From Conservatibacter flavescens (lineage in GTDB: Bacteria; Pseudomonadota; Gammaproteobacteria; Enterobacterales; Pasteurellaceae), in contig NZ_PHHA01000019.1 in assembly GCF_002795425.1 (NCBI RefSeq), forward strand, positions 1-32,983: a stretch of 32,983 nucleotides of DNA. The letters are read 5' to 3'. Position 1 is the stretch's first letter. Every line of letters begins with the position of its first letter. The position numbers were made by a program, and so were the translations under genes. Positions 24,424 to 32,983 of this stretch are shown here, in pieces. The notes beneath the pieces are model-generated. The model had not been told where the DNA came from. It did not search any database and saw only the letters and a program-made list of their open reading frames with translations.

Positions 24424-26787
24424 ATGCCAAAGAAAAAGACCTCCCTCGATCCGAATTTTCATATTGAAGCTAAAAAATATCCAAATCCAATTCCTAGTCG
24501 TGAATTTATTTTGTCCATCATTCGTGAGCATAATGCCCCGATGACAAAAGAAGAAATTTTGACCGCACTTTCTATCAGTGATGAATCTGAGAAAGAAGGT
24601 ATGCGCCGCCGTTTACGTGCAATGGAAAATGATGGTCAATTGGTGTTCACAAAACGTAAGCGTTATGCATTGCCAGAAAAATTAGATTTGCTGAAAGGAA
24701 TGGTTGTTGGGCATCGTGATGGCTATGGTTTCTTGCAGATAGATGGACAGAAAGAAGATTGGTTTATTTCTAATGTGCAAATGCAGCGCGCTATGCATGG
24801 GGATTATGTATTAGCGCAACCCAATGGCATAGATCGTCGAGGACGTAAAGAAGTTCGCATTGTTCGGGTGTTAGAAAGTCGTAAGACACAGATCGTGGGG
24901 CGTTTTTTTCTTGAAGCAGGAATTGGTTATGTCGTGCCTGATGATAGTCGTATTAGCCGAGATATTCTTATTCCAAATGAACACCGTAAAGGGGCGCGTA
25001 TGGGGCAGGTTGTGGTAGTGGAACTGCAACCTCGTACAGCAAGTTTTACCCAAGCTGTTGGCAAAGTGGTGGAAATTTTAGGGGATAACATGGCAAAAGG
25101 CATGGAAGTTGAAATTGCTGTGCGTAATCATGAAATTCCTCATGTGTTTCCAAAATCTGTTGAAAAGTATGTTCAGCGTTTTAGTGAACAAGTGCCTGAA
25201 GAAGCTAAGAAGGGAAGAGTTGATTTACGCCATTTGCCGTTAGTCACTATTGATGGAGAGGATGCGCGCGATTTTGATGATGCCGTTTATTGTCAGAAAC
25301 AGAGTAACGGTTGGAAGCTTTGGGTGGCTATTGCTGACGTGAGTTATTATGTCCGTTTGAACACTGCATTGGATAAAGAGGCTTACCAACGCGGAACATC
25401 AGTGTATTTTCCGAACCGGGTTATTCCTATGCTACCAGAAGTATTATCCAATGGCCTGTGTTCTCTGAATCCACAGGTTGATCGCTTATGTATGGTGTGT
25501 GAATTGGATATCTCCAATAAAGGTAAAATGACGGGATATAAGTTTTATGAAGCCGTGATGAACTCTCATGCCCGATTAACTTATAGCAAAGTATGGAAAA
25601 TCCTAGAAGGAGATGAGACCTTACGTGAACGGTATTGTGTGCTTGTTCCGCATTTAGAAAATTTATATGAGATGTTTAAGGCGTTATTGAATGCTCGTCG
25701 TCAACGTGGCGCAATTGACTTTGAAACGTTAGAAACCAAGTTTATTTTTAATGCTCAAGGACGTATTGAACGGATTGAACCTGTGGTACGTAATGAAGCC
25801 CATAAAATCATAGAGGAGTGTATGATCCTCGCGAATATTGCGGCAGCTAATTTTATGGAACGGCATCAAGAAGCCGCGTTATATCGTATTCATGCCACTC
25901 CAAGTGAAGAAAAGTTAACGGCTTTTCGCGGTTTCTTACGCGAATGCGGGTTAGTATTAGAAGGCGGTCTAAAACCCACAACAGCAGATTATGCAAAACT
26001 ATTAGAACAGGTACGTGAGCGACCGGATCATGAATTGATTCAAACTATGTTATTACGTTCTTTAAGTCAGGCCGTCTATGATCCTGATAATATTGGGCAT
26101 TTTGGTTTAGCGCTTGCAGAATATGCGCATTTTACTTCACCTATTCGTCGTTATCCCGATTTAACTTTGCATCGAGGCATTAAATATTTATTAGCGAAAA
26201 AAGAGGGAAGTAAACGGCGAACAACTGATGGTGGAGGCTATCATTATACTCTTGATGAGATGGATATATTAGGTGAGCATTGTTCTATGACGGAGCGCCG
26301 TGCTGATGAAGCAACGCGCGATGTTGCAGATTGGCTGAAATGTGAATATATGCAAGATCATGTGGGTGAGGAATTTAATGGGGTAATTTCTTCAGTGACA
26401 GGATTTGGATTATTTGTGCGCCTTGATGATTTATTTATCGATGGTTTAGTGCATGTGTCTAGCTTAGATAATGATTATTATCGTTTTGACGTGGCTCGAC
26501 AAGTATTGGTTGGTGAAAATTCGGGTATGTTGTATCGCTTAGGTGATAAAGTGCGTATTCGGGTGGAAGCTGTAAGCCTAGAGCAGCGCCAAGTCGATTT
26601 TTCGTTAGTCAGTAGCCAGCGTACTCCTCGTCGTGCAGGCAAAACGAATAAGGAAAAATTAAAGAAAAATATGCGTTATGCTGAAAGTTTAGAAAAACAG
26701 CGTAAGCACAAAGGCAAAAGTGAAAAGGCGAAAGGTAAAAAATCAAAGCTGACTAAGAAAGCTGCGAAGAAAAGCGTTAAACGCTAA
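24424..26787 (+). CDS. rnr: Ribonuclease R
   Basis: 787 residues from the chosen start. A 3'-5' exoribonuclease that degrades structured RNA. Order: N-terminal winged-helix domain (about 18-80), cold-shock domains, RNB catalytic domain with [13 protein letters not shown] holding the metal-binding Asp cluster, S1 domain near residues 645-725 ([18 protein letters not shown]), and a Lys-rich C-terminal tail (about 737-787) that helps unwind RNA in the E. coli enzyme. ATG 24424 has AAAGGAG 7 bases upstream; an in-frame TTG at 24388 is less likely. era ends 32 bases before. Confidence 0.97.
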   Translation: MPKKKTSLDPNFHIEAKKYPNPIPSREFILSIIREHNAPMTKEEILTALSISDESEKEGMRRRLRAMENDGQLVFTKRKRYALPEKLDLLKGMVVGHRDGYGFLQIDGQKEDWFISNVQMQRAMHGDYVLAQPNGIDRRGRKEVRIVRVLESRKTQIVGRFFLEAGIGYVVPDDSRISRDILIPNEHRKGARMGQVVVVELQPRTASFTQAVGKVVEILGDNMAKGMEVEIAVRNHEIPHVFPKSVEKYVQRFSEQVPEEAKKGRVDLRHLPLVTIDGEDARDFDDAVYCQKQSNGWKLWVAIADVSYYVRLNTALDKEAYQRGTSVYFPNRVIPMLPEVLSNGLCSLNPQVDRLCMVCELDISNKGKMTGYKFYEAVMNSHARLTYSKVWKILEGDETLRERYCVLVPHLENLYEMFKALLNARRQRGAIDFETLETKFIFNAQGRIERIEPVVRNEAHKIIEECMILANIAAANFMERHQEAALYRIHATPSEEKLTAFRGFLRECGLVLEGGLKPTTADYAKLLEQVRERPDHELIQTMLLRSLSQAVYDPDNIGHFGLALAEYAHFTSPIRRYPDLTLHRGIKYLLAKKEGSKRRTTDGGGYHYTLDEMDILGEHCSMTERRADEATRDVADWLKCEYMQDHVGEEFNGVISSVTGFGLFVRLDDLFIDGLVHVSSLDNDYYRFDVARQVLVGENSGMLYRLGDKVRIRVEAVSLEQRQVDFSLVSSQRTPRRAGKTNKEKLKKNMRYAESLEKQRKHKGKSEKAKGKKSKLTKKAAKKSVKR
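24562..24570 (-). repeat. DNA uptake signal inside rnr
   Basis: Perfect ACCGCACTT antisense to rnr, encoding LTALS in the N-terminal helix-turn-helix domain. Confidence 0.9.
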
Positions 26788-26816
26788 TCCGAGATTAAAA
26801 AAATAATCAGTTTTAT

Positions 26817-26825
26817 ACCGCACTT
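26817..26825 (-). repeat. DNA uptake signal between rnr and rlmB
   Basis: Perfect ACCGCACTT in the 62-base gap, followed by a T run. Confidence 0.9.
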
Positions 26826-26849
26826 TTTCTATCTTTTTAGGGAGTCATA

Positions 26850-27599
26850 ATGAGTGAAAATATTTATGGCATTCATGCGGTGAGTGCTTTTTTACAGAGT
26901 GCGCCAGAACGTTTAATTGAAGTTAATGTTTTGAAAGGGCGCGAAGATAAGCGTTTGCAACCTTTGTTAAATGAACTCTCTCGTTTGGGAATTGCTATTC
27001 AGTTTGTTAATCGCCAAACATTAGATAAAAAATCCAATGGCGAAGTTCATCAAGGTATTATTGCGCGCATCCAACCAGCTAAAGAATTAAATGAACGGGA
27101 TCTGGATCAGATTTTAGCCAATAAACAGAACCCATTATTATTAGTGCTAGATGGGATTACCGATCCACATAATCTTGGTGCTTGTTTACGTACAGCAGAT
27201 GCGGCTGGCGTATGTGCAGTGATTGTACCAAAAGATAAATCTGCACAATTATCGTCTATTGCTCGTAAAGTTGCTTGCGGGGCGGCAGAGAGCGTGCCTT
27301 TGATTCGTGTGACAAATTTAGCGCGTACACTACGCGAGCTACAACAAGATCATAATATCTGGGTAGTCGGCACAGCAGGCGAGGCGACGGAGTCTCTGTA
27401 TCAAGTGAAATTCACTGGTGCTTTAGCATTGGTGATGGGGGCTGAAGGGGAAGGTATGCGACGTTTAACTCGTGAACATTGTGATCAGTTAGTCAGCATC
27501 CCGATGTCAGGAACGGTATCTTCATTAAATGTATCGGTGGCGACAGGTGTTTGTCTATTTGAAATTGTGCGTCAGCAATGTAGTCAGGTGGAAAAATAA
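26850..27599 (+). CDS. rlmB: 23S rRNA Gm2251 2'-O-methyltransferase RlmB
   Basis: 249 residues, a SpoU/TrmH-class SPOUT enzyme that methylates the ribose of G2251 in the peptidyl-transferase P loop. N-terminal substrate-binding domain (about 1-75, [12 protein letters not shown]). The three SPOUT motifs are visible: [31 protein letters not shown] and [24 protein letters not shown] site lies before ATG. The rnr-rlmB order is conserved in gamma-proteobacteria. Confidence 0.97.
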   Translation: MSENIYGIHAVSAFLQSAPERLIEVNVLKGREDKRLQPLLNELSRLGIAIQFVNRQTLDKKSNGEVHQGIIARIQPAKELNERDLDQILANKQNPLLLVLDGITDPHNLGACLRTADAAGVCAVIVPKDKSAQLSSIARKVACGAAESVPLIRVTNLARTLRELQQDHNIWVVGTAGEATESLYQVKFTGALALVMGAEGEGMRRLTREHCDQLVSIPMSGTVSSLNVSVATGVCLFEIVRQQCSQVEK

Positions 27600-27610
27600 A
27601 TAAAAAAACG

Positions 27611-27638
27611 CTTGAGTTTTTAATTTATATCCCAATAT
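27611..27638 (+). promoter_or_regulatory. Heat-shock (sigma-32) type promoter of lon
   Basis: CTTGAG (27611-27616), 14-base spacer, CCCAATAT (27631-27638), close to the CTTGAA and CCCCATNT sigma-32 pattern. The start would be about 70 bases before the lon ATG. Confidence 0.68.
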
Positions 27639-27718
27639 ATAGCAAACCTAGTCGTTAAATATTGGCTATTAACAACTATAAATAAAGATCAATAGGCTTT
27701 GAGCTAAGAGAGAGAATT

Positions 27719-30139
27719 ATGAATGCCAAACGAACAAAAAAAATAGAGATTTCTGTATTGCCGCTACGTGATGTAGTTGTATTTCCGTATATGGTTATGC
27801 CTTTGTTTGTGGGCAGAGATAAGTCCATTCGTAGTTTAGAAGAAGCAATGGAAAATGATAAGAAGTTGCTGCTCGTGACACAAAAAAAAGCGGATTTAGA
27901 AGAGCCAGATGTTGATGATTTACATGGTGTCGGGACGATTGCGCATATTATTCAGTTATTGAAATTGCCTGATGGCACCGTAAAAGTGCTAGTGGAAGGA
28001 TTGCAGCGTGCTAGAATTGATCGTTTAGAAGATACAGGGGAGTGTTTTATGGCACAAGCGACCCCTTTGGATTCTGAGTTAGGCGAAGAACATGAGCTAA
28101 ATGTATTAAAAACGACGGTATTGGTTGAGTTTGATAATTACATAAAATTAAATAAAAAAGTACAGCCGGAAGTCATTAATGCATTACGTCATATTGAGGA
28201 TCTTGAACGTCTAAGTGATACTTTAGCCGCTCACCTACCGGTAAGCGTTAAAAATAAGCAACAAGCATTAGAAAAAACGAATGTTTCCGAACGTCTTGAG
28301 TTTTTAATGGGACTGATGGAGTCCGAAGCCGATATTCTTCAGGTAGAAAAACGTATTCGTGGGCGTGTGAAAAAACAAATGGAAAAAACGCAGCGCGATT
28401 ATTATTTAAATGAACAAATTAAGGCCATTCAAAAGGAACTTGGTGACGGGGAAGAGGGAAGCAATGAAATTGAGCAATTACGCGAGAAAATAGAAGCGGC
28501 TAAAATGCCTGCGGAAGTAAAAGAAAAAACAGAAGCGGAATTGCAGAAATTGCGCATGATGTCACCTATGTCAGCAGAGGCGACGGTTATTCGCAGTTAT
28601 ATTGATTGGATGGTACAAGTACCATGGTATAAACGTTCTAAAGTGAAAAAAGATATTGCGAAAGCGCAACAGATTTTAGAGCAAGAACACTACGGTTTAG
28701 AGCGTGTTAAAGAGCGTATTTTAGAATATTTAGCAGTACAAAGTCGATTGAATCAACTGAAAGGGCCGATTTTATGTTTAGTTGGCCCTCCTGGTGTGGG
28801 TAAAACGTCATTGGGGCAATCTATTGCTAATGCAACGGGGCGTAAATATGTGCGTATGGCATTAGGTGGTGTGCGTGATGAAGCGGAGATACGTGGACAC
28901 CGTAAAACTTATATTGGTTCTTTACCAGGCAAACTTATTCAAAAAATGGTGAAAGTTGGCGTGAAGAATCCACTCTTCTTATTAGATGAAATTGATAAGA
29001 TGGCATCGGATATGCGTGGTGATCCAGCTTCTGCATTATTAGAAGTATTGGATCCTGAGCAAAACACAACATTTAATGATCATTATCTAGAAGTTGATTA
29101 TGATTTGTCTGATGTCATGTTTGTGGCTACGTCAAATTCAATGAATATTCCAGGACCATTGCTAGATCGTATGGAGGTTATTCGCCTTTCTGGCTATACA
29201 GAAGACGAAAAATTAAATATAGCGACAAGACATTTGCTCACCAAACAAATGGAGCGAAATGGCTTAAAAGCAAAAGAATTAGTGATTGAAGACAGCGCCA
29301 TTTTGGATATTATCCGCTATTATACCCGCGAAGCCGGCGTGCGTAATCTTGAGAGAGAAATCTCTAAGATTTGCCGTAAGGCCGTGAAAAAACTGTTATT
29401 AGAGACAACATTGTCGGCGATTACAGTTAACTCGCAGAATTTACAAGAGTATCTCGGTGTTAAACGTTTTGAGTTTGGCCGTGCTGATACAGAAAATCGT
29501 GTTGGGGAAGTCACGGGGTTAGCTTGGACTGAAGTTGGCGGGGATTTACTTACGATTGAAACAGCATCTGTTATAGGAAAGGGAAAACTAACATATACTG
29601 GGTCATTAGGCGATGTAATGAAAGAATCTATTCAGGCTGCAATGACGGTAGTGCGTTCTCGCGCGGATAAACTTGGGATCAGCAATGATTTCCATGAAAA
29701 ACGCGATATTCATATTCATGTACCAGATGGCGCAACACCTAAAGATGGACCAAGTGCAGGTATTGCTATGTGTACGGCATTAGTGTCTTGTTTAACGGGT
29801 AATCCGGTGCGTTCAGATGTGGCGATGACTGGAGAAATCAGCTTACGTGGTAAGGTATTGCCTATAGGTGGTTTGAAGGAAAAATTACTGGCTGCACGAC
29901 GTGGTGGCATCAAAACAGTATTGATTCCTAAAGATAATGTGAAAGATTTGGACGAAATTCCTGAAAATGTGAAAACTGAACTTGCTATTCATGCAGTAGA
30001 AACTATTGATGAGGTGCTGTCGTTAGCATTGGCTAACCCACCAATGGGCGTTGAATTTACTAAAATTATACCAATTGGTAAAGTTAAGGTACCACGTGCG
30101 AAAGTCTCTCGTCGTAAGGGCGCAAGTGCGGTAAATTAA
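27719..30139 (+). CDS. lon: ATP-dependent protease Lon
   Basis: 806 residues (E. coli 784). Cytoplasmic hexamer that degrades misfolded and regulatory proteins. N-terminal substrate domain (about 10-200), coiled coil (205-260), AAA+ module with Walker A GPPGVGKT at 356-363 and LLDEIDKM at 421-428, then the protease domain with Ser679 (KDGPSAGIA) and Lys722 (GGLKEKLLA), in the E. coli positions. The C-terminus is about 20 residues longer and basic ([14 protein letters not shown]). A sigma-32-like promoter and a downstream terminator make it a separate unit. GAGAGAG precedes ATG. Confidence 0.98.
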   Translation: MNAKRTKKIEISVLPLRDVVVFPYMVMPLFVGRDKSIRSLEEAMENDKKLLLVTQKKADLEEPDVDDLHGVGTIAHIIQLLKLPDGTVKVLVEGLQRARIDRLEDTGECFMAQATPLDSELGEEHELNVLKTTVLVEFDNYIKLNKKVQPEVINALRHIEDLERLSDTLAAHLPVSVKNKQQALEKTNVSERLEFLMGLMESEADILQVEKRIRGRVKKQMEKTQRDYYLNEQIKAIQKELGDGEEGSNEIEQLREKIEAAKMPAEVKEKTEAELQKLRMMSPMSAEATVIRSYIDWMVQVPWYKRSKVKKDIAKAQQILEQEHYGLERVKERILEYLAVQSRLNQLKGPILCLVGPPGVGKTSLGQSIANATGRKYVRMALGGVRDEAEIRGHRKTYIGSLPGKLIQKMVKVGVKNPLFLLDEIDKMASDMRGDPASALLEVLDPEQNTTFNDHYLEVDYDLSDVMFVATSNSMNIPGPLLDRMEVIRLSGYTEDEKLNIATRHLLTKQMERNGLKAKELVIEDSAILDIIRYYTREAGVRNLEREISKICRKAVKKLLLETTLSAITVNSQNLQEYLGVKRFEFGRADTENRVGEVTGLAWTEVGGDLLTIETASVIGKGKLTYTGSLGDVMKESIQAAMTVVRSRADKLGISNDFHEKRDIHIHVPDGATPKDGPSAGIAMCTALVSCLTGNPVRSDVAMTGEISLRGKVLPIGGLKEKLLAARRGGIKTVLIPKDNVKDLDEIPENVKTELAIHAVETIDEVLSLALANPPMGVEFTKIIPIGKVKVPRAKVSRRKGASAVN
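30124..30132 (+). repeat. DNA uptake signal at the end of lon
   Basis: Perfect AAGTGCGGT in sense, encoding SAV within the last five codons of lon. Confidence 0.9.
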
Positions 30140-30155
30140 TTCATATTTTTTGCTA

Positions 30156-30192
30156 AAGCCAGCATGGATACATGACTGGCTTATTTATTTTT
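30156..30192 (+). terminator. Intrinsic terminator between lon and ppiD
   Basis: AAGCCAG (30156-30162) pairs with CTGGCTT (30176-30182), extended inside by two CATG units with one bulged A; ATTTATTTTT follows. It begins 17 bases after the lon stop. Confidence 0.8.
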
Positions 30193-30206
30193 AAGCCAAT
30201 AGTGCG

Positions 30207-30212
30207 TATAAT
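30207..30212 (+). promoter_or_regulatory. Candidate -10 element of ppiD
   Basis: Perfect TATAAT 55 bases before the ppiD start. The -35 side falls in the terminator T run (TTTATT at 30184-30189, 17-base spacing) and is poor. Confidence 0.45.
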
Positions 30213-30267
30213 TGCGTCAAATTGGAATCTAGGATCAGAAGCCCTAATTTATAAGGTAGTTTTAATT

Positions 30268-32142
30268 ATGATGGACAAACTTCGCAGCGCGACAAATAGT
30301 CTCGCCGCTAAGATTTTATTGACAATTATCACAATCTCATTCGTGTTGAGTGGTGTTGCAGGTTATGTGTTTTCTCAAGTCGATACTTCTGCGGTTAAAG
30401 TGAATGGTGAAGAAATTTCACAGCAAGTGTTTCAACAACAATATAATGCGGAATATCAGCGTTTAAGTGAGCAATTAGGCGCGCAGTTTGATGTGTTAGC
30501 TGACTCTCCTCAGTTTATGCAAGGTCTACGTAATAACGTCTTAAATCAGTTGGTTGATCAAGAGTTATTAAGACAGTATGTTAATGAGCTAAAGTTAGGT
30601 GTAAGTGATAATCGCATTAAGCAGCAGATTGTGGCAATGGAAGCTTTCCAAACTAATGGCAAGTTTGACAATAATTTATATCAACAAATGTTAGCGCGTA
30701 ATAATATTAGTGCGGATACGTATGCAAGTTATGTGCGAGCAGGCTTACAATTAGAACAGCTCCAGCTTGGGGTGTTAGGAACTGACTTTGTCGTACCCGC
30801 ACAGCAACAAGAGCTAGCAAAGTTATTATTTCAAACACGTGATGTACGTTTAGCGAATTTACCTTTAGCTGAAGAAATTAAGCAACAAACGGTAAGTAAT
30901 GAGGAAATTCAACAGTATTACGATAATAATAAGTCGGCATTTATGATTCCTGAGCTAGTAAAAGTACAGTATCTTGACTTATCTCGTGAAGATGTTGAAA
31001 AGAACATTCAAGTTTCTGATGTTGAGATTGCACAATACTATCAGGATAATAAAGCACAGTTTGTTTCTCAAGGGCAACAACGTCTTTCACATATTCAACT
31101 CGCAACAGAGCAGGATGCTAATGAGGTATATCAGGCTTTGCAACAAGGGGCGGATTTCGCAGAATTAGCAAAAAGTCGTTCAATGGACAAATTATCAGGA
31201 CAAAACGGTGGTGATTTAAGTTGGGTTGTTGTGGGCGAGTTACCAAAAGCACTTGAAGATGCCGCGAATAGCTTAGATGTTGGGCAATATAGCCAACCGA
31301 TTCGTGTAGATAATGCATTTCACATTGTAAAAGTCACAGATCGCAAGGCTGCTGCAGAGCTGCCATTGGAGCAGGTAAAAACACAAATTGCGGATCAGGT
31401 TCGCCAAGATTTAGTGAATGCCGCATTTTATAAGACTGAAAAAGCAGTGGCTGAAAAGGCATTTGAAAATCCTACTTCGTTAGTTGAGGCAGAGAAAGTT
31501 TCTGGAGTAAAACTCGTTGAAACACCAGTATTCTCACGCAGTGATGTACCTGCTGAGCTGAATTATCCGAATATCGTGTCTGCATTATTTGATACCGATT
31601 TGGTAAATGGTGGGGCAAATTCTGAACCAATGAGCGTAGGGGAATTGCATTCTATTGTATTTCGCGTTGTTGAGCATAAGCCTGAAGGTGTGCGTAGTTT
31701 AGATGAGGCGAAAGCGGATATTGAGGCACTTTTAAAACGTCAAAAAGCGGAAGCTAAAGTATTAGCGAAGGCGCAAGAAGAAGTCGTGGCTTTAAATAAT
31801 CAAGGGAATGCAAACAATAGTGGCTTAGCTTTTGGAAGTAAGGAAACTCTGACTTATGCACAAAACACAGATCCGGCACTAAATGAAGCGATTTTTTCTA
31901 TGCCAAAACCAGTGGATAATAAATTTACGTATTTTGCAGCCAAAGGTGGTAATGGAGATGTGGTTGTCGTTGAACTACAAAAAGTAGAAGAGGGTAAGGT
32001 AAATGAGCAAGAGCAAGCAGCGTTTAATCTTCAACTCAGTCAAACGCAACAGCAAGAGTTGCAAACAACCTTACTACAAGCATTAAGAAATAAAGCTAAG
32101 ATTGAGGTTAATGATTCCTTTATAAATCAAACGGAAGAATAA
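30268..32142 (+). CDS. ppiD: Periplasmic folding chaperone PpiD (SurA N-like and parvulin domains)
   Basis: 624 residues (E. coli 623). An inner-membrane anchored chaperone near the Sec translocon. One membrane helix at about 13-32 (LAAKILLTIITISFVLSGVAGYVF), a SurA-type helical N-domain (about 36-240), a parvulin/PpiC domain at about 266-356 (LSHIQLAT, FAELAKSRSMDKLSGQNGGDLSWV, FHIVKVTDR), and a C-terminal helical region. E. coli PpiD also begins MMD, supporting ATG 30268 over an upstream in-frame ATG at 30172 that would lie inside the lon terminator. AAGG is the weak ribosome-binding site. Confidence 0.96.
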   Translation: MMDKLRSATNSLAAKILLTIITISFVLSGVAGYVFSQVDTSAVKVNGEEISQQVFQQQYNAEYQRLSEQLGAQFDVLADSPQFMQGLRNNVLNQLVDQELLRQYVNELKLGVSDNRIKQQIVAMEAFQTNGKFDNNLYQQMLARNNISADTYASYVRAGLQLEQLQLGVLGTDFVVPAQQQELAKLLFQTRDVRLANLPLAEEIKQQTVSNEEIQQYYDNNKSAFMIPELVKVQYLDLSREDVEKNIQVSDVEIAQYYQDNKAQFVSQGQQRLSHIQLATEQDANEVYQALQQGADFAELAKSRSMDKLSGQNGGDLSWVVVGELPKALEDAANSLDVGQYSQPIRVDNAFHIVKVTDRKAAAELPLEQVKTQIADQVRQDLVNAAFYKTEKAVAEKAFENPTSLVEAEKVSGVKLVETPVFSRSDVPAELNYPNIVSALFDTDLVNGGANSEPMSVGELHSIVFRVVEHKPEGVRSLDEAKADIEALLKRQKAEAKVLAKAQEEVVALNNQGNANNSGLAFGSKETLTYAQNTDPALNEAIFSMPKPVDNKFTYFAAKGGNGDVVVVELQKVEEGKVNEQEQAAFNLQLSQTQQQELQTTLLQALRNKAKIEVNDSFINQTEE

Positions 32143-32156
32143 ATAAGATTCAATGT

Positions 32157-32183
32157 AAAAGGGTAAGCAAAATGGCTTACCCT
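32157..32183 (-). terminator. Hairpin after ppiD, oriented for the minus strand
   Basis: AGGGTAAGC (32160-32168) pairs with GCTTACCCT (32175-32183), loop of 6. The T run (TTTT at 32160-32157) appears only when read on the minus strand; on the plus strand the stem is followed by A-rich sequence. It may still slow ppiD transcripts. Confidence 0.5.
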
Positions 32184-32267
32184 AAAAAGTTAGACTCTAA
32201 TCACAGGACTAATTTCGGTATTATACTGAAAAACTCACGATGTGCTTTTGCCAGAGGAGAAAGAGTG

Positions 32268-32294
32268 ATGAGCGTGCTTAAATTTGGGGGATAA
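32268..32294 (+). pseudogene. Possible remnant of an aspartokinase (thrA-like) start
   Basis: ATG at 32268 has AGGAGAAAG upstream and encodes MSVLKFGG followed by TAA. ThrA/aspartokinases start MRVLKFGGTS, so seven of eight residues agree, and then the frame ends. This looks like the first codons of a thr operon gene cut at a junction. It could also be chance. Confidence 0.4.
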
Positions 32295-32331
32295 GTATAT
32301 AATCCCTATTTATCGCACAAGGCGCAGAATG

Positions 32332-32359
32332 TTGCCTAAAAAAACACACTTGCTAAAAT
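32332..32359 (+). promoter_or_regulatory. Candidate promoter of vgrG
   Basis: TTGCCT (32332-32337), 16-base spacer, TAAAAT (32354-32359). The start would be about 27 bases before the vgrG ATG. Confidence 0.4.
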
Positions 32360-32392
32360 AATAATTCATTTTCCCTGGATGGATTTCACACT

Positions 32393-32983
32393 ATGGCAAC
32401 AGCAGATTTTTCCCCATTATCCACATTACTTAAACACCCCACCGGGCAACATTTCACCCTCGTAGTAGGCAACCTGCCGGCAACGACGTTTCAAGTCACC
32501 GATTTCCAGTTAACGGAGGGCTATAACCGCCTATTTGAGCTGGATATTCACGCAGCCAGTTTAGAAAGTGCGGTGGATTTTGGTGAAATATTAGATAACC
32601 AAGCCACATTCTGCTTATGGCAAGACGGCGTATTACAACGGAAAATCACCGCAATCGTGGCCGCAGTGGAAATGGGAAATACCGGGTTTCATCGCACCTT
32701 CTACCGTTTTAGCCTACGTCCGGCGTTATGGCGCTTAACCCTCACCCGCAACAGCCGAATCTTCCAACAAATGTCTGTGAGTGCCATCTTGGACAGCTTA
32801 CTGCAAGCACATCATATCAGCGACTATGAATTTGCCATAGAAGAAACGCGCCCGGTGCGAGAGTTTTGCGTGCAATATCGGGAAAGTGATTACGAGTTCT
32901 TTTGTCGTTTAGCGGCGGAAGAAGGTTGGTTCTTTTTTACTGAACAACCGGTTGAATCGGCCAAAAACACCTTAGTTCTCTGT
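32393..32983 (+). CDS. vgrG: Type VI secretion VgrG spike protein, N-terminal part (truncated by window end)
   Basis: 197 codons from ATG to the right edge, open throughout. The region is a phage-tail gpD/gp27-like head: QHFTLVVGNLPATTFQVTDFQLTEG at 19-43, LFELDIHA, then RTFYRFSLRPALWRLTLTRNSR (about 101-122), QYRESDYEFFCRLAAEEGWFFF (about 162-183). This last block is the classic VgrG signature. VgrG trimers tip the T6SS tube and may carry effectors in C-terminal extensions, which lie outside this window. GC content and use of CCG, ACG, GGG, CTC and CGC are clearly higher than in the preceding genes. The ribosome-binding site is weak. It contains one uptake signal. Confidence 0.9.
   Translation, partial: MATADFSPLSTLLKHPTGQHFTLVVGNLPATTFQVTDFQLTEGYNRLFELDIHAASLESAVDFGEILDNQATFCLWQDGVLQRKITAIVAAVEMGNTGFHRTFYRFSLRPALWRLTLTRNSRIFQQMSVSAILDSLLQAHHISDYEFAIEETRPVREFCVQYRESDYEFFCRLAAEEGWFFFTEQPVESAKNTLVLC
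32566..32574 (+). repeat. DNA uptake signal inside vgrG
   Basis: Perfect AAGTGCGGT in sense, encoding SAV in the ESAVDF stretch. Confidence 0.9.

Noticed and set aside
30172-30267. ppiD start at ATG 30172
   Set aside because: It lies within the lon terminator and would put 32 extra residues before the conserved MMD start and the membrane helix.
1-32983. CRISPR arrays, tRNA or rRNA genes, riboswitches, insertion sequences and tetranucleotide repeats
   Set aside because: No spaced direct repeats, cloverleaf arms, transposase frames or long simple repeats were seen on either strand.

Overview
This window looks like a chromosomal segment of a Pasteurellaceae bacterium (Haemophilus, Aggregatibacter, Pasteurella or a relative). 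The evidence is the repeated Hin-type DNA uptake signal AAGTGCGGT/ACCGCACTT, found 16 times by eye (8 in each orientation), an oapA opacity gene, and an AT-rich, densely packed gamma-proteobacterial gene set close to Haemophilus and E. coli orthologues. I cannot fix the genus from sequence alone. I saw no rRNA, tRNA, CRISPR array or insertion sequence.

Layout. 1-283: tail of a possible membrane protein at the left edge, then a terminator built from two inverted uptake signals. 284-4442 (minus): a YbdG/MscM-type mechanosensitive channel, a small lysozyme-inhibitor-like lipoprotein (probably oapB), oapA and epmB. 4478-6925 (plus): efp, divergent from its modification enzyme epmB, then rsmE, yqgE and ruvX. 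6974-8631: a Dps-type mini-ferritin (minus) divergent from an unrecognised outer-membrane barrel protein (plus). 8697-12292 (minus): nhaR, nhaA and pepQ. nhaA has a strong sigma-70 promoter and a CRP site almost identical to that of E. coli lac, at the same -61.5 position. 12365-12616: tusA. 12670-15927: plsB divergent from lexA, the latter with two tandem SOS boxes. 16010-19875 (plus): slt, trpR, mtgA and ydfG, with a trp-operator-like palindrome between slt and trpR. 20039-27599 (plus): lepA, lepB, rnc, era, rnr and rlmB, a translation, secretion and RNA-processing block. 27719-32142: lon, with a heat-shock-type promoter, then ppiD. 32143-32983: a 250-base gap, then the first 197 codons of a VgrG spike protein running off the right edge.

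How the genes work together. epmB beta-lysylates EF-P and the two are neighbours. nhaR activates nhaA. slt and mtgA cut and build peptidoglycan around trpR. lexA controls itself. lon and ppiD handle misfolded proteins in the cytoplasm and periplasm. Most of the window is conserved housekeeping DNA.

The one clearly accessory part is the right end. There the composition and codon use change at vgrG, and the gap before it holds an eight-codon fragment (MSVLKFGG then stop, with a good ribosome-binding site) that looks like the beginning of an aspartokinase gene such as thrA. This suggests that a type VI secretion or VgrG cassette joined the chromosome at a former thr locus. I did not find a wholly new multi-gene system. 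The best leads are the vgrG junction, the unknown barrel protein with its leader region, and the new regulatory sites at nhaA and trpR.
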